A stretch of DNA of 64,000 bases from Akkermansia muciniphila (GCA_945883495.1 CAMCXS010000019.1:1-64000); one strand, 5' to 3'. Counted from the first letter of the stretch, positions 33,583 to 43,468 are shown. The notes: a model not told the origin generated them from the sequence alone. Numbers and translations are program-made.

Positions 33583-34773
33583 GTGAATAATCTCGCTTCC
33601 AAAATCTCCCGCCAACTCCAGCAGATCCCGAAGTCGGGCATCCGCGATTTCTTCGAACTGGTCCAAGGCCGCGATGACGTCATCTCCCTCGGCGTCGGCG
33701 AACCCGATTTCTCGGCGCCGTGGCACATCCGCGAAGCCGCCATCTACTGTTTGGAGTCCGGCAATACCGCCTACACCTCCAACCTCGGCCTCCTCTCCTT
33801 GCGTGAGGAAATCAGTCATTACGTCGCCCAATACTTCGGGCCAGTCTATGATCCGAAGACGGAAATCCTCGTCACCGTCGGCGTCTCCGAAGCTCTGGAC
33901 CTCGCCTTCCGCGCTCTCCTCAACCCGGGCGATGAAGTGATTTACCACGAGCCGTGCTATGTTTCCTACAGCCCGAGCATCGTCATGGCGTACGGGAAAC
34001 CGGTCACCGTCCATACCCGGCTGGAGGACAACTTCGCCCTCCGCGCTAGCGACGTTGCCGCCGCGATCACGGAGCGGACCCGCGTCATCGTGTTGAATTT
34101 CCCCACCAACCCCACCGGCGCCATCGAGCCGGTCGAGGAATTGGAGAAAATCGCCAAGCTCGCCGTCGAGCACGATCTCATCGTCATCACCGACGAGATC
34201 TACAGCGAACTCATCTACGACGATTCTGATCCTTCCAAAGTCCCGTCGCACACCTCAATCGTCTCGTTTCCGGGGATGCGGGAACGCACCATCCTGCTGC
34301 ACGGATTCTCCAAGGCGTATGCCATGACCGGCTTCCGTCTCGGGTATGCCTGCGCGCCGAACATCCTCACGGACGCGATGATGAAGGTTCACCAATATTC
34401 GATGCTCTGCGCCTCCATCATCGCCCAAAAAGCGGGGATCGAGGCCTTGCGCAACGGGGCCGCCGAAGTGGAGAAAATGCGCCACGAATATGCGCTGCGG
34501 CGCAATTTGATGCTCGACGGGTTTGCGAGGATCGGCATTCCCTGTTTCCCTCCAGGCGGGGCGTTCTATCTCTTCCCGGACATCAGCAAATTCGGATTGA
34601 GCAGCAAGGAATTCGCCTTCGGACTCTTGGAAAAGGAAAGTGTCGCGGTCGTGCCGGGCACCGCCTTCGGGGTCTCGGGAGAAGGCTGTGTCCGCGCCTG
34701 CTACGCCACCGGCCGCGCGGAACTGGAAGAAGCGCTGGTCCGCATTGAGCGGTTCGTGGGGACGCTCGGCTGA
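33583..34773 (+). CDS. Class I/II PLP-dependent aminotransferase
   Basis: 396 residues, GTG start at 33583. The fold-type-I signatures are intact: LGVGEPDFSAPWHIREAA, Y-T-S-N-LGLLSLREEI, LNFPTNPTGA, VITDEIYSELIYD with the Asp/Tyr that hold PLP, HGFSKAYAMTGFRLGY with the Schiff-base Lys, and the C-terminal Arg in RACYATGR that binds the substrate carboxylate. The subgroup resembles aspartate/aromatic/alanine aminotransferases. It runs in the same operon as an Lrp-type regulator, which fits amino-acid-responsive control. Cytoplasmic. Substrate specificity cannot be set from sequence. Confidence 0.92.
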   Translation: MNNLASKISRQLQQIPKSGIRDFFELVQGRDDVISLGVGEPDFSAPWHIREAAIYCLESGNTAYTSNLGLLSLREEISHYVAQYFGPVYDPKTEILVTVGVSEALDLAFRALLNPGDEVIYHEPCYVSYSPSIVMAYGKPVTVHTRLEDNFALRASDVAAAITERTRVIVLNFPTNPTGAIEPVEELEKIAKLAVEHDLIVITDEIYSELIYDDSDPSKVPSHTSIVSFPGMRERTILLHGFSKAYAMTGFRLGYACAPNILTDAMMKVHQYSMLCASIIAQKAGIEALRNGAAEVEKMRHEYALRRNLMLDGFARIGIPCFPPGGAFYLFPDISKFGLSSKEFAFGLLEKESVAVVPGTAFGVSGEGCVRACYATGRAELEEALVRIERFVGTLG

Positions 34774-34782
34774 CCTCCTTGA

Positions 34783-34824
34783 CTGGTTGACCTTTCTGAC
34801 ACCTCAGTCAATTAGGTCAACCAG
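34783..34824. terminator. Bidirectional terminator-like hairpin between convergent genes
   Basis: CTGGTTGACCT (34783-34793) and AGGTCAACCAG (34814-34824) form a perfect 11-bp stem with a 20-bp loop. It fills the 52-bp gap between the aminotransferase stop (34773) and the stop of the minus-strand propeller gene (34826), the expected place for a two-way terminator. Confidence 0.72.
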
Positions 34825-34825
34825 G

Positions 34826-36295
34826 TCACTGCCCTACCGGAATCTCGTTCAGAGTATAGTAACCGGTCGGATGAAGAATTCCCTTCCCGGCCAGGCTTCG
34901 CAAACCGCTCACCGTCAGTTCATGAACGTGACCTTTGGTGAGCGGCTCCACGGAAAGATCAATGGTCAAACCGTCGGCCGAGACCTTGGTGACCTTCACC
35001 GCCGGCGTCACTTGATCCACCTCGGGTGAACCGTAAGCGCCCCGGTAAATGTAGGTGTAAGCGCTCATTTTGAAGCTGCCATCCACCGCGGTGGCGGGAT
35101 CAATCGGTTCGGTCAATCGCAGTTGGAAGCCCTTTGGCTGAGCGCGCATCTCCTGAACTTCAAAAGGAACTTTTCCGCTCCACCTAACCCGTTGCAACGC
35201 TTCCTGCTTCCCACCCCGCGCGCCCCATCCGCGATCGGAGCCGCCGGCGAACAGCGTGCCGTCTTCGTCGAGGCGAACGGCGATGGTGCCCGAGTTGAGA
35301 CCATTCAAGAAGGAGAACGCCGCGCCCTGCCAGACGCCATTCACCTCTTCCAAAAAGAGCCGTTGCACCTGGGAGAACGTCTGCTCGCCCACCAGAAGTT
35401 GCCCTTGGAAAGGACCGAACTTCTCGTTCTCGATCAACGCAATGCCCGTCGGTGATTGCCCAAGCTTCCCGTGAGGCAGCACGACCACCGGCGGCACGAA
35501 CGTCGGAATCCGCTCCCGCTCGGAAACGATCCGGGTTTCCGTCAAGGTCGGGTACGGCGGCGGCTCGCCGATCGCCCCGTTCGCGAAAGGAAAGAACACG
35601 TTCCCATTCGGATTGCCTTGGAAGGAGCCCACTTTGATATGCTTCAGCGAGGAGCTGCCGTTCCAAGGGCCCTGGTTGTCACAATAGAATACCTCCCCTT
35701 TGGGCCCGAAACCAATCCCCCCTGGCGAGCGAACCCCGCAAGCCGTCGGGATGACCTTCCCATCTGGCGAAATGCGCAAAACCCACCCGCGATACAGAGA
35801 ATCCGCCGTGAACGATCCCGTAAGGCACAGGGTCACCCAGATGTTCCCGTCCTTGTCGTGCCGGGAGCCGAAAGCGTATTCGTGGTAATCCCCCTTGATG
35901 CCCCAGCCATCGCTGATGCACTCGAAGACATCCGCTTCGCCGTCGCCATCTGCATCCTTGAGGCGGGTAAGCTCGGGACGCTGCGTCGCGTACAGCCACC
36001 CATCGCGCCAAGAAAGCCCAAGCGGCTCGTGCAGATACCGCGCGAAGAGCGTCCACTTCGGCGTCTCGCTTTGGTAGACGTCTTGCCCAACCCAAATCTC
36101 ACCACGCCGGGTCGATACCGCGATCTTCTGCTCCGGCAACAACTCCACCGCCCCCACTTCAAACAGCGTGTCGGCAGGAGTCGCCAAGGTGGTGATCGGA
36201 TAGAACTCCGCTTCGTCGGACGGTTGGACTCCAGCCACGGCTGTGGCGGAAACCGAGAGAACAAGGGAAGCAATCAATAGTCGGTTCATGATCAT
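34826..36295 (-). CDS. Exported beta-propeller protein (glucose-dehydrogenase-like)
   Basis: 489 residues from the ATG at 36295; a second ATG lies two codons later. A Sec signal (RLLIASLVLSVSATAVA) leads to a six-bladed propeller like the soluble PQQ-glucose dehydrogenase fold. The blades contain LPEQKIAVSTRRGEIWVG, DADGDGEADVFECISDGW and GFGPKGEVFYCDNQGPWN; a calcium-binding-like loop is visible in DADGDGEADV. The C-terminal ~130 residues form an Ig-like beta domain. PVC bacteria carry many of these in copper-protein or membrane-bound dehydrogenase loci. The gene starts 6 bp after the cupredoxin/PA14 gene, so the pair is almost certainly one operon. Confidence 0.82.
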   Translation of the reverse strand: MIMNRLLIASLVLSVSATAVAGVQPSDEAEFYPITTLATPADTLFEVGAVELLPEQKIAVSTRRGEIWVGQDVYQSETPKWTLFARYLHEPLGLSWRDGWLYATQRPELTRLKDADGDGEADVFECISDGWGIKGDYHEYAFGSRHDKDGNIWVTLCLTGSFTADSLYRGWVLRISPDGKVIPTACGVRSPGGIGFGPKGEVFYCDNQGPWNGSSSLKHIKVGSFQGNPNGNVFFPFANGAIGEPPPYPTLTETRIVSERERIPTFVPPVVVLPHGKLGQSPTGIALIENEKFGPFQGQLLVGEQTFSQVQRLFLEEVNGVWQGAAFSFLNGLNSGTIAVRLDEDGTLFAGGSDRGWGARGGKQEALQRVRWSGKVPFEVQEMRAQPKGFQLRLTEPIDPATAVDGSFKMSAYTYIYRGAYGSPEVDQVTPAVKVTKVSADGLTIDLSVEPLTKGHVHELTVSGLRSLAGKGILHPTGYYTLNEIPVGQ

Positions 36296-36301
36296 CGCGC
36301 G

Positions 36302-37993
36302 TTATTGGCCAACAGCCGCTTTCCCTCCGATCGCCGCGACCCAGCGATAGTGCACCTTGAGTTCCTGAAGGGACGCGACCGGAACGAGAAGCTCCTGCCC
36401 CCCTTCCACTGGCCGGAGTTGCGGCGCTGCTCCCTCGATCTGGACGACAATGGGTCCGGCTGGATAAAAGCCGCCCGCGTCCGCGGCGCCCTGAACAATC
36501 GCGATCCGTTGCATGGTCTGAGGTTCCGCCTGCCCACGGAACGTCAATGTCCGCAAAAAGGCGTCTTCCCCTTTGCTGGCCGCCTCCGGCTCGAAACGAT
36601 CCGTCACCTCTAGGCCGCGGAAACGGTAGCTGAACGTTGGGAATTTCTTCGCATCCAAGCGATAGCCGCGGAACTGGTAATCCGGATTCGGAAGCTTCAA
36701 GGAGACCTCACGCTGCGGATCGGGCACATCCTTCTCCGATTTGATCGTGCCGACCGAAAACGATTTCCAGGTTTCCTCAGGATTGCTAAGCACCTGAATT
36801 GGGTATCCCTTGGCGGGTGCCGCCACATCAAAACCCATCGGCGGCTGATCCCCCTGTCCGCGCCCGGTCCAATGCCGCCCGGCGTCCATGAAGGCACCGC
36901 GCCAGAGCAGCGCCACGTTGCAAACATCCGCATCCCAACAAAGGTTGACGCCGCCAGGATACCCAACGGCGATCCCGCGTGGCGAGCTGCCCTGGATGAA
37001 GTTCCGGTAAAGCACGGCTTCACCGGGCTGTTCCGGACGGAGGGCGATCACGGGTGGCGGGGGCGTTTGGTTGGCAAACGACGCGGGCGCCTCTTTGCTC
37101 ATGCTCAGCAATCCGCGCTTTTTACCCTTCACCGCCAGCGCGAGTTCCTGCCCGCCGGTGGCTTCAAAATACTGAAGCTGGATTGTGTGCTGCCCCTTGC
37201 TCAGCTTGAGCTTCTTCGACACCGTCTTCAAAGGATGAATTCCATCCGACTCCAACTCCCCTTCGCCGTCAATGATCAGCCGCGAACCGTCGTCGGATCC
37301 AAGGAAGAACTCATACAAATCGTCCTCCGGCACCTCCCAGGTTCCATCAAAAACGAGCGCAAAATTGTCCGGCTTGCGCTTCCCAATCACATCCAGGGAG
37401 ACAAGCCCCTCGGGCACCTGACCTGAGGCTACTGGGGTCAATGCCGCAAAGTCTGGCAGTTTGGTCCAAGCCCCTTCGTAAAGCGTATACCGCAGCTCCG
37501 AGAAAGCCGGCTTGGCCTGCCGCACCTTCATGACTCCGTTCATGATCGTGGCATGACCTGGCACCGTGCAGACAAACGGGTAATCGGCGGGTTTCTCCGG
37601 CGCCACGAAGTAGAGATCCTCCACGGCCTTGGGATCGAGCAAACGGCTGGCGGCCAGAATATTGCTCGTATCCGCGGGCATCCATCCACGCGCCAAAGCT
37701 GCCTCGCCCCCGGCCCAGATCTCCTGCGCGAAGGCCAAGCCAGCGGCCACTCCCCCCTCTGTTTTCAGAAGAACCAGGTTGTGCTGCAACCCATCTTCGT
37801 TCTCAAGGGTCAGCTTCACCTTGGCGCCAGGCTCCACGGTGAACTCCGCCAGGTTGTAGCGCATGGTTCCCTCCGTCGTCTTGATCGCCATCGCCACATC
37901 AGGATTGGCGGACCACTCGGGGGGCTCGGCGAACACCACTGAAATGAGGCAGAGAATGCTGATTCCAATCCGGACACAATTCATCGCATGCAT
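36302..37993 (-). CDS. Exported cupredoxin-PA14 protein
   Basis: 563 residues from the ATG at 37993 (MHAMNCVRIGISIL); the ATG at 37984 is equally possible. After the signal peptide, residues ~30-145 are a plastocyanin/azurin-type cupredoxin: LENEDGLQHNLVLLK gives one His ligand and YPFVCTVPGHATIMNG the Cys-His-Met set of a type 1 copper site. Residues ~155-260 resemble a PA14 module (SDDGSRLIIDGEGELESDG), a carbohydrate-binding or anchoring unit. The C-terminal ~300 residues are beta-rich and unassigned. It likely carries electrons in the periplasm, possibly to or from the propeller protein encoded 6 bp downstream. The fusion of a blue-copper domain to PA14 is typical of PVC exported proteins. 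Confidence 0.82.
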   Translation of the reverse strand: MHAMNCVRIGISILCLISVVFAEPPEWSANPDVAMAIKTTEGTMRYNLAEFTVEPGAKVKLTLENEDGLQHNLVLLKTEGGVAAGLAFAQEIWAGGEAALARGWMPADTSNILAASRLLDPKAVEDLYFVAPEKPADYPFVCTVPGHATIMNGVMKVRQAKPAFSELRYTLYEGAWTKLPDFAALTPVASGQVPEGLVSLDVIGKRKPDNFALVFDGTWEVPEDDLYEFFLGSDDGSRLIIDGEGELESDGIHPLKTVSKKLKLSKGQHTIQLQYFEATGGQELALAVKGKKRGLLSMSKEAPASFANQTPPPPVIALRPEQPGEAVLYRNFIQGSSPRGIAVGYPGGVNLCWDADVCNVALLWRGAFMDAGRHWTGRGQGDQPPMGFDVAAPAKGYPIQVLSNPEETWKSFSVGTIKSEKDVPDPQREVSLKLPNPDYQFRGYRLDAKKFPTFSYRFRGLEVTDRFEPEAASKGEDAFLRTLTFRGQAEPQTMQRIAIVQGAADAGGFYPAGPIVVQIEGAAPQLRPVEGGQELLVPVASLQELKVHYRWVAAIGGKAAVGQ

Positions 37994-38042
37994 ACACGCA
38001 AATAGAGTAGGAGGTCTCTCACGCAGATCGAGATCCGCAGAT

Positions 38043-39170
38043 TTAGCGGATGATTCCCCAGTGCTGATTGAACGGCCAATACACCACCATCGCACGTCCC
38101 ACCAGATTCGCCTCAGGCACCGGACCCCAGCCACGGCTGTCGTAACTGTTGAAACTGTTGTCTCCCATCGCCATATACTGCCCGTCGCGGAGATCCAAAC
38201 TGGAAATTCCCTGATAGCCCCGATACCCATTCTCCAAACTCATGACGCGCTTCGGTCCGAACTCTTTGGCCCGCTCCCCATTCACCGATAGGTAAGGCTC
38301 GCGCACCACAATCGAATCCCCAGGCAATCCTACGAGACGCTTGATGTAGTGGATGCTGCCCATCCGCGGGTCCTCCAATGAGATCCCGCGAATCCCCTTG
38401 GTCGTGAACACAAACACTTCCCCACGCCTCGGCGGACAGAAGTGATAGGAAAACTTATCCACGATCACCTGATCCCCGGAGTCGATATAACCCCGCGCGA
38501 TCACCTGGCCTTTACGGATCGGCGTGGGCTGCTGCACCAACCAACGGCCGCCACGCGTCTCCATCGCAGGGAGCCACTCCGAAATCCCGAAATCTTCCAA
38601 AACCCGCCGCGGTGGCCCAGGCATATCATAACTGCCCCGCCGCCCCACCAAACGGGTGCGGGTGAAGAACTTCATCACCGTGTAGGTTTCCACGCCAACG
38701 ATTTCATCATCCTGCTTCGCGACCACATCCACCCAGGAACGCCCCAGGCGCACCATGTCGATCATTCGCACGATCGGATTGGGCGCTTTCTCATTCGTGT
38801 CCTTGGTCGAATACGCGATGATGCCGTTCAGTGTCGGCTGCATCGATCCCGTGGGAATCTTGAAGGGCTGCGCGATATAGGCGCGAATCCCCAACGCGAT
38901 CGCAATCGCCACGAAGAACACTTCGATATTCTCAGCCAACGCGGAGCTGCGATAATCGGGGCCAGCCCCCTCACAAGTCTTTGTCAATTCCTGGCCCAAA
39001 GTCGAGATCCGCTTCTCATCCTTGGAGGCAATCGCATCGCTGTATAGCCGCACCAAGCCTTCAATCGCCGCCAGTTTGGCCGGTGGCAACAAGTCACGAC
39101 GGTAATGGATGAAGCGACGAACCCCTTTGAGCAGCAGTTCCGCGTCCTTGATATACTTCGGTTTGAACAT
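38043..39170 (-). CDS. lepB: Signal peptidase I
   Basis: 375 residues. A ~80-residue cytoplasmic N-terminus is followed by a membrane helix (NIEVFFVAIAIALGIRAYIA). The catalytic Ser109 sits in KIPTGSMQPTL and the general-base Lys in YIKRLVGLPGD; YMAMGDNSFNSYDSRGWG is the S26 family box E. It cleaves signal peptides of Sec- and Tat-exported proteins on the periplasmic face of the inner membrane. Longer than E. coli LepB, mostly through an insert between box B and box C. The gene follows lepA by 24 bp, as in many bacteria. With so many exported proteins in this window, it is the housekeeping enzyme rather than a specialised one. Confidence 0.93.
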   Translation of the reverse strand: MFKPKYIKDAELLLKGVRRFIHYRRDLLPPAKLAAIEGLVRLYSDAIASKDEKRISTLGQELTKTCEGAGPDYRSSALAENIEVFFVAIAIALGIRAYIAQPFKIPTGSMQPTLNGIIAYSTKDTNEKAPNPIVRMIDMVRLGRSWVDVVAKQDDEIVGVETYTVMKFFTRTRLVGRRGSYDMPGPPRRVLEDFGISEWLPAMETRGGRWLVQQPTPIRKGQVIARGYIDSGDQVIVDKFSYHFCPPRRGEVFVFTTKGIRGISLEDPRMGSIHYIKRLVGLPGDSIVVREPYLSVNGERAKEFGPKRVMSLENGYRGYQGISSLDLRDGQYMAMGDNSFNSYDSRGWGPVPEANLVGRAMVVYWPFNQHWGIIR

Positions 39171-39194
39171 GGCGGTGAGCGGGCCAGGAAAAAA

Positions 39195-41000
39195 TCAGTC
39201 GTTCGTGCTGCTCTTGAGCACCTCAATAAAGGCTTCCTGCGGGATATTGACCCGCCCAATCGCCTTCATCTTCTTCTTCCCTTCCTTCTGTTTCTCCAAA
39301 AGTTTCCGTTTCCGGGTAATGTCCCCACCGTAGCACTTCGCGGTCACGTTCTTGCGCAACGCGGAGATACTTTCCCGAGCGATCACCTTAGCGCCAATGG
39401 CCGCCTGGATCGGGACCTGGAACAATTGCCGAGGAATGACTTCCTTGAGGCGCTTCGCCAAATCCCGGCCGCGCGATTCCGCTTTCTCCCGGTGCACGAT
39501 GGTCGAGAACGCATCCACCGGCTCTCCATTGATGAGGATATCCATCTTCACCAAGCTGGATGGTTGCGTCCCGGCGTGCTCGTAATCCATCGATCCGTAG
39601 CCGCGAGTCGAGCTCTTCAGCTTGTCGTTGAAATCGACGAGGATTTCGTTGAGTGGCAGCATCGAGGTAAGCATGACGCGCGTGCCATCGAGCGTTTCGG
39701 TGTGATCCACCCAGCCACGTTTTTCAGCGACCAGTTGAAGCACTTCGCCAATATAATCGTTTGGCACCATGATGAAGGCCTTCACGAGCGGTTCACGAAT
39801 TTCTTCAATCACCCCCGGATCCGGCCATAACGTGGGGTTGTCTACGTGCAACTCCTGCCCATTCGAGAGCGTCAGTTCATAGACGACTCCCGGATAGGTC
39901 GAAATCACGTCCATGTTGAACTCCCGGCGCAGGCGTTCCTGGACGATTTCCATGTGGAGCAGCCCCAAGAAACCGCACCGGAATCCAAACCCAAGCGCCG
40001 CCGAACTCTCCGCCGTAAACGTGAACGCGGCGTCGTTGATCTGGAGCTTGCCGACGGCCGCCTTGAGGGATTCAAAATCATCCGTGCTCACCGGATAAAT
40101 CCCGCTGAACACCATCGGCTGGATCTCCTTGAAGCCCGGCAACGGCTCGGGCGCCGGTTTCGATGTTTCCGTGATGGTATCGCCGATCTTGACCTCGGAC
40201 GGCGACTTCATGTTCGCGATGATGTAGCCGACGTCGCCATTCACCAGTTCGTCGAGCTTGGTCATGCGCGGAGTGAAGACACCGACTTCCTTGACCTCAT
40301 AGGTCTTTCCGGTGCTCATCATGGTGATCTTGGTCCCCTTGGTCATGCGTCCGGAAAAAAGACGCACGTAGGAGACGACTCCACGATAACTGTCGTAGAC
40401 GCTGTCGAAGACGCTGGCCCGCAAGAGGGAGTCCTGCGGTTCCTTGGGCGGCGGGACGCGTTCAACGACCGCTTCGAGGATCTCTTCAATCCCGATCCCC
40501 ATCTTGCCACTGGCGTGGATCGCGTCCTCCGCCGGCATCTGGAGGATGTCTTCAAGCTGATGATTGATCCGCGGGATATCGGCGGCGGGCAAGTCGACCT
40601 TGTTGATGACCGGGATGACGAAGAGCTTCTGCTGATGGGCCAAGTTGACGTTCGCCAAGGTCTGCGCCTCGACCCCTTGGGCGGCATCGATCAAAAGCAG
40701 CGCGCCTTCACACGCCGCCAAGCTCCGGCTCACTTCGTAGGAAAAGTCCACGTGGCCCGGTGTATCGAGCAGGTTGAGCTTGTAGGTTTTCCCGTTCTTC
40801 GAGCGGTAGGCCATCGTCACCGGATGGGATTTGATGGTGATCCCGCGCTCCCGCTCCAGGTCCATGGAGTCGAGATGCTGATCTTGCTGATCGCGCTCCG
40901 CCACCGTACGGGTGACCTCCAGCAAGCGGTCTGAGAGGGTCGTTTTCCCGTGATCGATGTGGGCGATGATCGAGAAATTACGGGTGAGTTCGGTTCCCAT
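39195..41000 (-). CDS. lepA: Elongation factor 4 (LepA)
   Basis: 601 residues, the normal family length. G1 IAHIDHGKTTLSDR, G3 DTPGHVDFSYEV and G4 NKVDLPAAD of a translational GTPase, then domains II and V, and the LepA-specific C-terminal domain with KCYGGDITRKRKLLEKQKEG and GRVNIPQEAFIEVL. It back-translocates or rescues ribosomes under stress at the expense of GTP; it is cytoplasmic and partly membrane-associated. It heads the lepA-lepB pair. Its start is divergent from gltX, with a gap of about 100 bp that must hold both promoters. Confidence 0.97.
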   Translation of the reverse strand: MGTELTRNFSIIAHIDHGKTTLSDRLLEVTRTVAERDQQDQHLDSMDLERERGITIKSHPVTMAYRSKNGKTYKLNLLDTPGHVDFSYEVSRSLAACEGALLLIDAAQGVEAQTLANVNLAHQQKLFVIPVINKVDLPAADIPRINHQLEDILQMPAEDAIHASGKMGIGIEEILEAVVERVPPPKEPQDSLLRASVFDSVYDSYRGVVSYVRLFSGRMTKGTKITMMSTGKTYEVKEVGVFTPRMTKLDELVNGDVGYIIANMKSPSEVKIGDTITETSKPAPEPLPGFKEIQPMVFSGIYPVSTDDFESLKAAVGKLQINDAAFTFTAESSAALGFGFRCGFLGLLHMEIVQERLRREFNMDVISTYPGVVYELTLSNGQELHVDNPTLWPDPGVIEEIREPLVKAFIMVPNDYIGEVLQLVAEKRGWVDHTETLDGTRVMLTSMLPLNEILVDFNDKLKSSTRGYGSMDYEHAGTQPSSLVKMDILINGEPVDAFSTIVHREKAESRGRDLAKRLKEVIPRQLFQVPIQAAIGAKVIARESISALRKNVTAKCYGGDITRKRKLLEKQKEGKKKMKAIGRVNIPQEAFIEVLKSSTND

Positions 41001-41103
41001 GGTGGCGAAAGGAGGGGATACTAGGTGGACTTTGCGCCCTTGGCAACTCCATCAACCGTCAGCTTCCCATCGATGGACGGTTGAATCCAGTGAAGTCGAG
41101 CGC

Positions 41104-42417
41104 ATGGTGAAGTCCATGAGCCCCGTTCGCGTCCGCTTCGCCCCGTCCCCTACCGGCATGCTCCATGTGGGCGGCGCCCGCACCGCCCTCTTTAACTGGC
41201 TGTTCGCCCGTCACAACGGCGGCACCTTCATTCTCCGCGTCGAAGACACCGACAACGAGCGCAACACGCCCGAAGCCAACGAGGCGATTTTCAGCGGCCT
41301 GACCTGGCTCGGTCTCGACTGGGACGAAGGCCCGAACCGCGGTGGCTCCCGGGGCCCCTACCGCCAAAGCGAACGCTCCGCGATTTACGAGAGCTACCTG
41401 AACAAGCTCAAGGACGCCGGGTTGGTCTACGACGATGCCGGTGCCACCCGATTCCGTTCCCCCAACACCACTCGCGCCATTCCCGACCTGATTTGCGGGG
41501 AAACCGTGTTCGCCGGCCGCGAAGAACCCGATATGACGGTCCGCCGCGCCGATGGCTCGTTCATCTTCCACTTCGTCAACGTGGTCGATGACATTGAAAT
41601 GGGCGTTACCCACGTGATCCGGGGCGAGGACCACTTGCCGAACACGCCGCGCCACCTGGATCTTTACGAAGCGTTCGGGGTCACGCCGCCCCATTTTGCC
41701 CACATCCCGCTGATCTTGAATCCCAGCGGCACAAAAATGAGCAAGCGCGACGAAGGGGCCAGCGTCGCGGAATACAAGAACGCCGGCTACCATCCCCAAG
41801 GCGTCCTCAACTACCTGGCATTGCTCGGTTGGTCGCCCAAGGAAGACCGCGAAATCTTCCCCACGCAAGAGCTCGTGTCCCGGTTCACCTTGGAAGGCGT
41901 CAACCGCGGCAACGCCAAGTTCGACCTCGAAAAATGCGCCTGGATCAGCGGTCAATACTTCCACGTCATGGAACCGGCCGCACTTCGCGAAGTCGTGCTC
42001 CCCTTCCTCGCCGCGTCCGGTCTTACCTCGACCGAGGCGGATCTACCCGACGCCCTATTGCTCGAACTGCGCACCAAGATCCGCACCTTGTCCGAGGCAG
42101 TGCCCTTGCTCACCGCTTTGCTTCGCGACGATTTCCCGGTCGATGCCGCCGCCACCGCCAAACTCCGCGCCCAGAGCGACCCCAAGCCGCTCCTTGATGC
42201 CTTGGCCTCCGCATTCCAAGAGGTCGGCACCTGGCAAGGCTCGGAACTCGATGCCGCCATCGGCAAAGCCGCCGAAGGCTTGGGCACGAAGAAGGGCGCC
42301 TTGATGTTCCCCTGCCGGGTCGCCTTGACCGGCCAAGCGGGCGGATTCGGCTTGACCATGGTTTTGGAACAGCTGGGCCGCGAGCGGAGCCTGGAACGTC
42401 TCACGCGCTTCTCCTGA
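41104..42417 (+). CDS. gltX: Glutamyl-tRNA synthetase
   Basis: 437 residues from the ATG at 41104 (MVKSMSPVRVRFAP); a second ATG at 41116 is equally likely. The class I signatures are RFAPSPTGMLHVGGARTAL (the HIGH-type motif, here H-V-G-G) and GTKMSKRDEGA (KMSKR). It charges tRNA-Glu (and possibly tRNA-Gln) with glutamate. Slightly short against the usual 465-500 residues, with the difference in the C-terminal anticodon-binding region. No Zn-binding cysteine cluster was seen in the middle insertion. aroE starts 10 bp downstream in the same direction, so the two are co-transcribed. Confidence 0.95.
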   Translation: MVKSMSPVRVRFAPSPTGMLHVGGARTALFNWLFARHNGGTFILRVEDTDNERNTPEANEAIFSGLTWLGLDWDEGPNRGGSRGPYRQSERSAIYESYLNKLKDAGLVYDDAGATRFRSPNTTRAIPDLICGETVFAGREEPDMTVRRADGSFIFHFVNVVDDIEMGVTHVIRGEDHLPNTPRHLDLYEAFGVTPPHFAHIPLILNPSGTKMSKRDEGASVAEYKNAGYHPQGVLNYLALLGWSPKEDREIFPTQELVSRFTLEGVNRGNAKFDLEKCAWISGQYFHVMEPAALREVVLPFLAASGLTSTEADLPDALLLELRTKIRTLSEAVPLLTALLRDDFPVDAAATAKLRAQSDPKPLLDALASAFQEVGTWQGSELDAAIGKAAEGLGTKKGALMFPCRVALTGQAGGFGLTMVLEQLGRERSLERLTRFS

Positions 42418-42427
42418 TTGCCTCGCC

Positions 42428-43363
42428 ATGAGCACGCCCAAGGCAGTCTATTCTCTCGAAGATCTGGAGGCGCTGGCCCAGTCCCCGTTGGACCCGCCCG
42501 TCAAGCTCGCGGTCATCGGCCACCCCGTAGCGCATTCCCGTTCCCCGGACATGCACAACGCCGCGTTGCGGGCCGCCGGGATCGATTCGCAATACATCCG
42601 CGTCGATCTCACGGAGGACCAACTGCCGCAGGCGCTGCAAACCTTCGCCGCCCTCGGCTTTACCGGCGTCAACGTCACCATTCCGCACAAGGGCGCGGTC
42701 ATTCCGTTGCTCGATCAGGTCGATCCGTTGGCCGCGCGAATCGGCTCGGTGAATACGATCGTCTTTGATCACGAACAAGGAACCAAAGCCGGCTTCAACA
42801 GCGATGCCCCGGGCTTTCGCCAAGCCATTCGCGACGAATTCGCCGTAGACGTCCAAGACCTGCGCGTCCTCCTCCTGGGCGCAGGCGGCGGAGCGGGCCG
42901 CGCGGCCGCGATCCAGTGCGCCAACGACCACTGCGACCGCTTGGTCCTGGTGAACCGCACCTTAGAAAAGGCGCAAGCCCTCGTGAAGGAACTTCAGCCG
43001 GATTTCGGCCCCCGCCGTCTCGCCGGCCCTTTGGCCCGCCTGGAAGCGATCCCCTGGGATCCCGATCTGCTCACCCGGGCGCTGGATCACATCGACCTGA
43101 TCGTGAACTGCACGAACATCGGGATGAAAGCGGCGGATTCGGCGCTCCTCACCGCCTCCCAGCTGCAACCGCACCACTTGGTCTACGACATGATCTACGC
43201 TCCGCCGCGAACCCGCCTCATCGAAGCCGCGGAAGCCGCCGGCGCCCGCGCCGCCAACGGTCTCTCCATGCTCATCTGCCAAGGCGCGATCTCCTTCGAA
43301 TACTGGTTCAACCGCCGCCCCTCCATCGACGCCATGAAACGCGGGTTGAGGGGGGGTGAATGA
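42428..43363 (+). CDS. aroE: Shikimate dehydrogenase
   Basis: 311 residues. VIGHPVAHSRSPDMHNAALR binds shikimate, and GVNVTIPHKGAVIPLLDQVD contains the catalytic Lys-Asp arrangement. LLLGAGGGAGRAAAIQCA is the NADP-binding loop and NGLSMLICQGAISFEYWF the C-terminal helix. It reduces 3-dehydroshikimate to shikimate in aromatic amino-acid synthesis. It carries a 25-residue N-terminal extension before the usual start. The stop codon abuts a copy of the palindromic repeat element (43364-43468), which may serve as the 3' end of the transcript. Confidence 0.95.
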   Translation: MSTPKAVYSLEDLEALAQSPLDPPVKLAVIGHPVAHSRSPDMHNAALRAAGIDSQYIRVDLTEDQLPQALQTFAALGFTGVNVTIPHKGAVIPLLDQVDPLAARIGSVNTIVFDHEQGTKAGFNSDAPGFRQAIRDEFAVDVQDLRVLLLGAGGGAGRAAAIQCANDHCDRLVLVNRTLEKAQALVKELQPDFGPRRLAGPLARLEAIPWDPDLLTRALDHIDLIVNCTNIGMKAADSALLTASQLQPHHLVYDMIYAPPRTRLIEAAEAAGARAANGLSMLICQGAISFEYWFNRRPSIDAMKRGLRGGE

Positions 43364-43468
43364 TTGTGATGGACGCTGGAACGGAATTCTTGGGAATTCC
43401 GCTACTCAGAATTTATTCTCGTAGCGGAATCGCCCACGCATTCCGCCCTTTCTGACCATCAGTTCCAT
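43364..43468 (-). repeat. 105-bp palindromic repeat element, copy C
   Basis: Reverse complement of the element at 24545-24649, differing at one base over 105 bp. It begins directly after the aroE stop codon, and its outer end shares the ATCACAATCATTCAC extension with copy B. The two nested hairpins are conserved, including the loop sequence between GTAGCGGAAT arms apart from the one change. Its place between a stop codon and the next gene is typical for REP-like elements and may act as a 3' barrier. Confidence 0.9.
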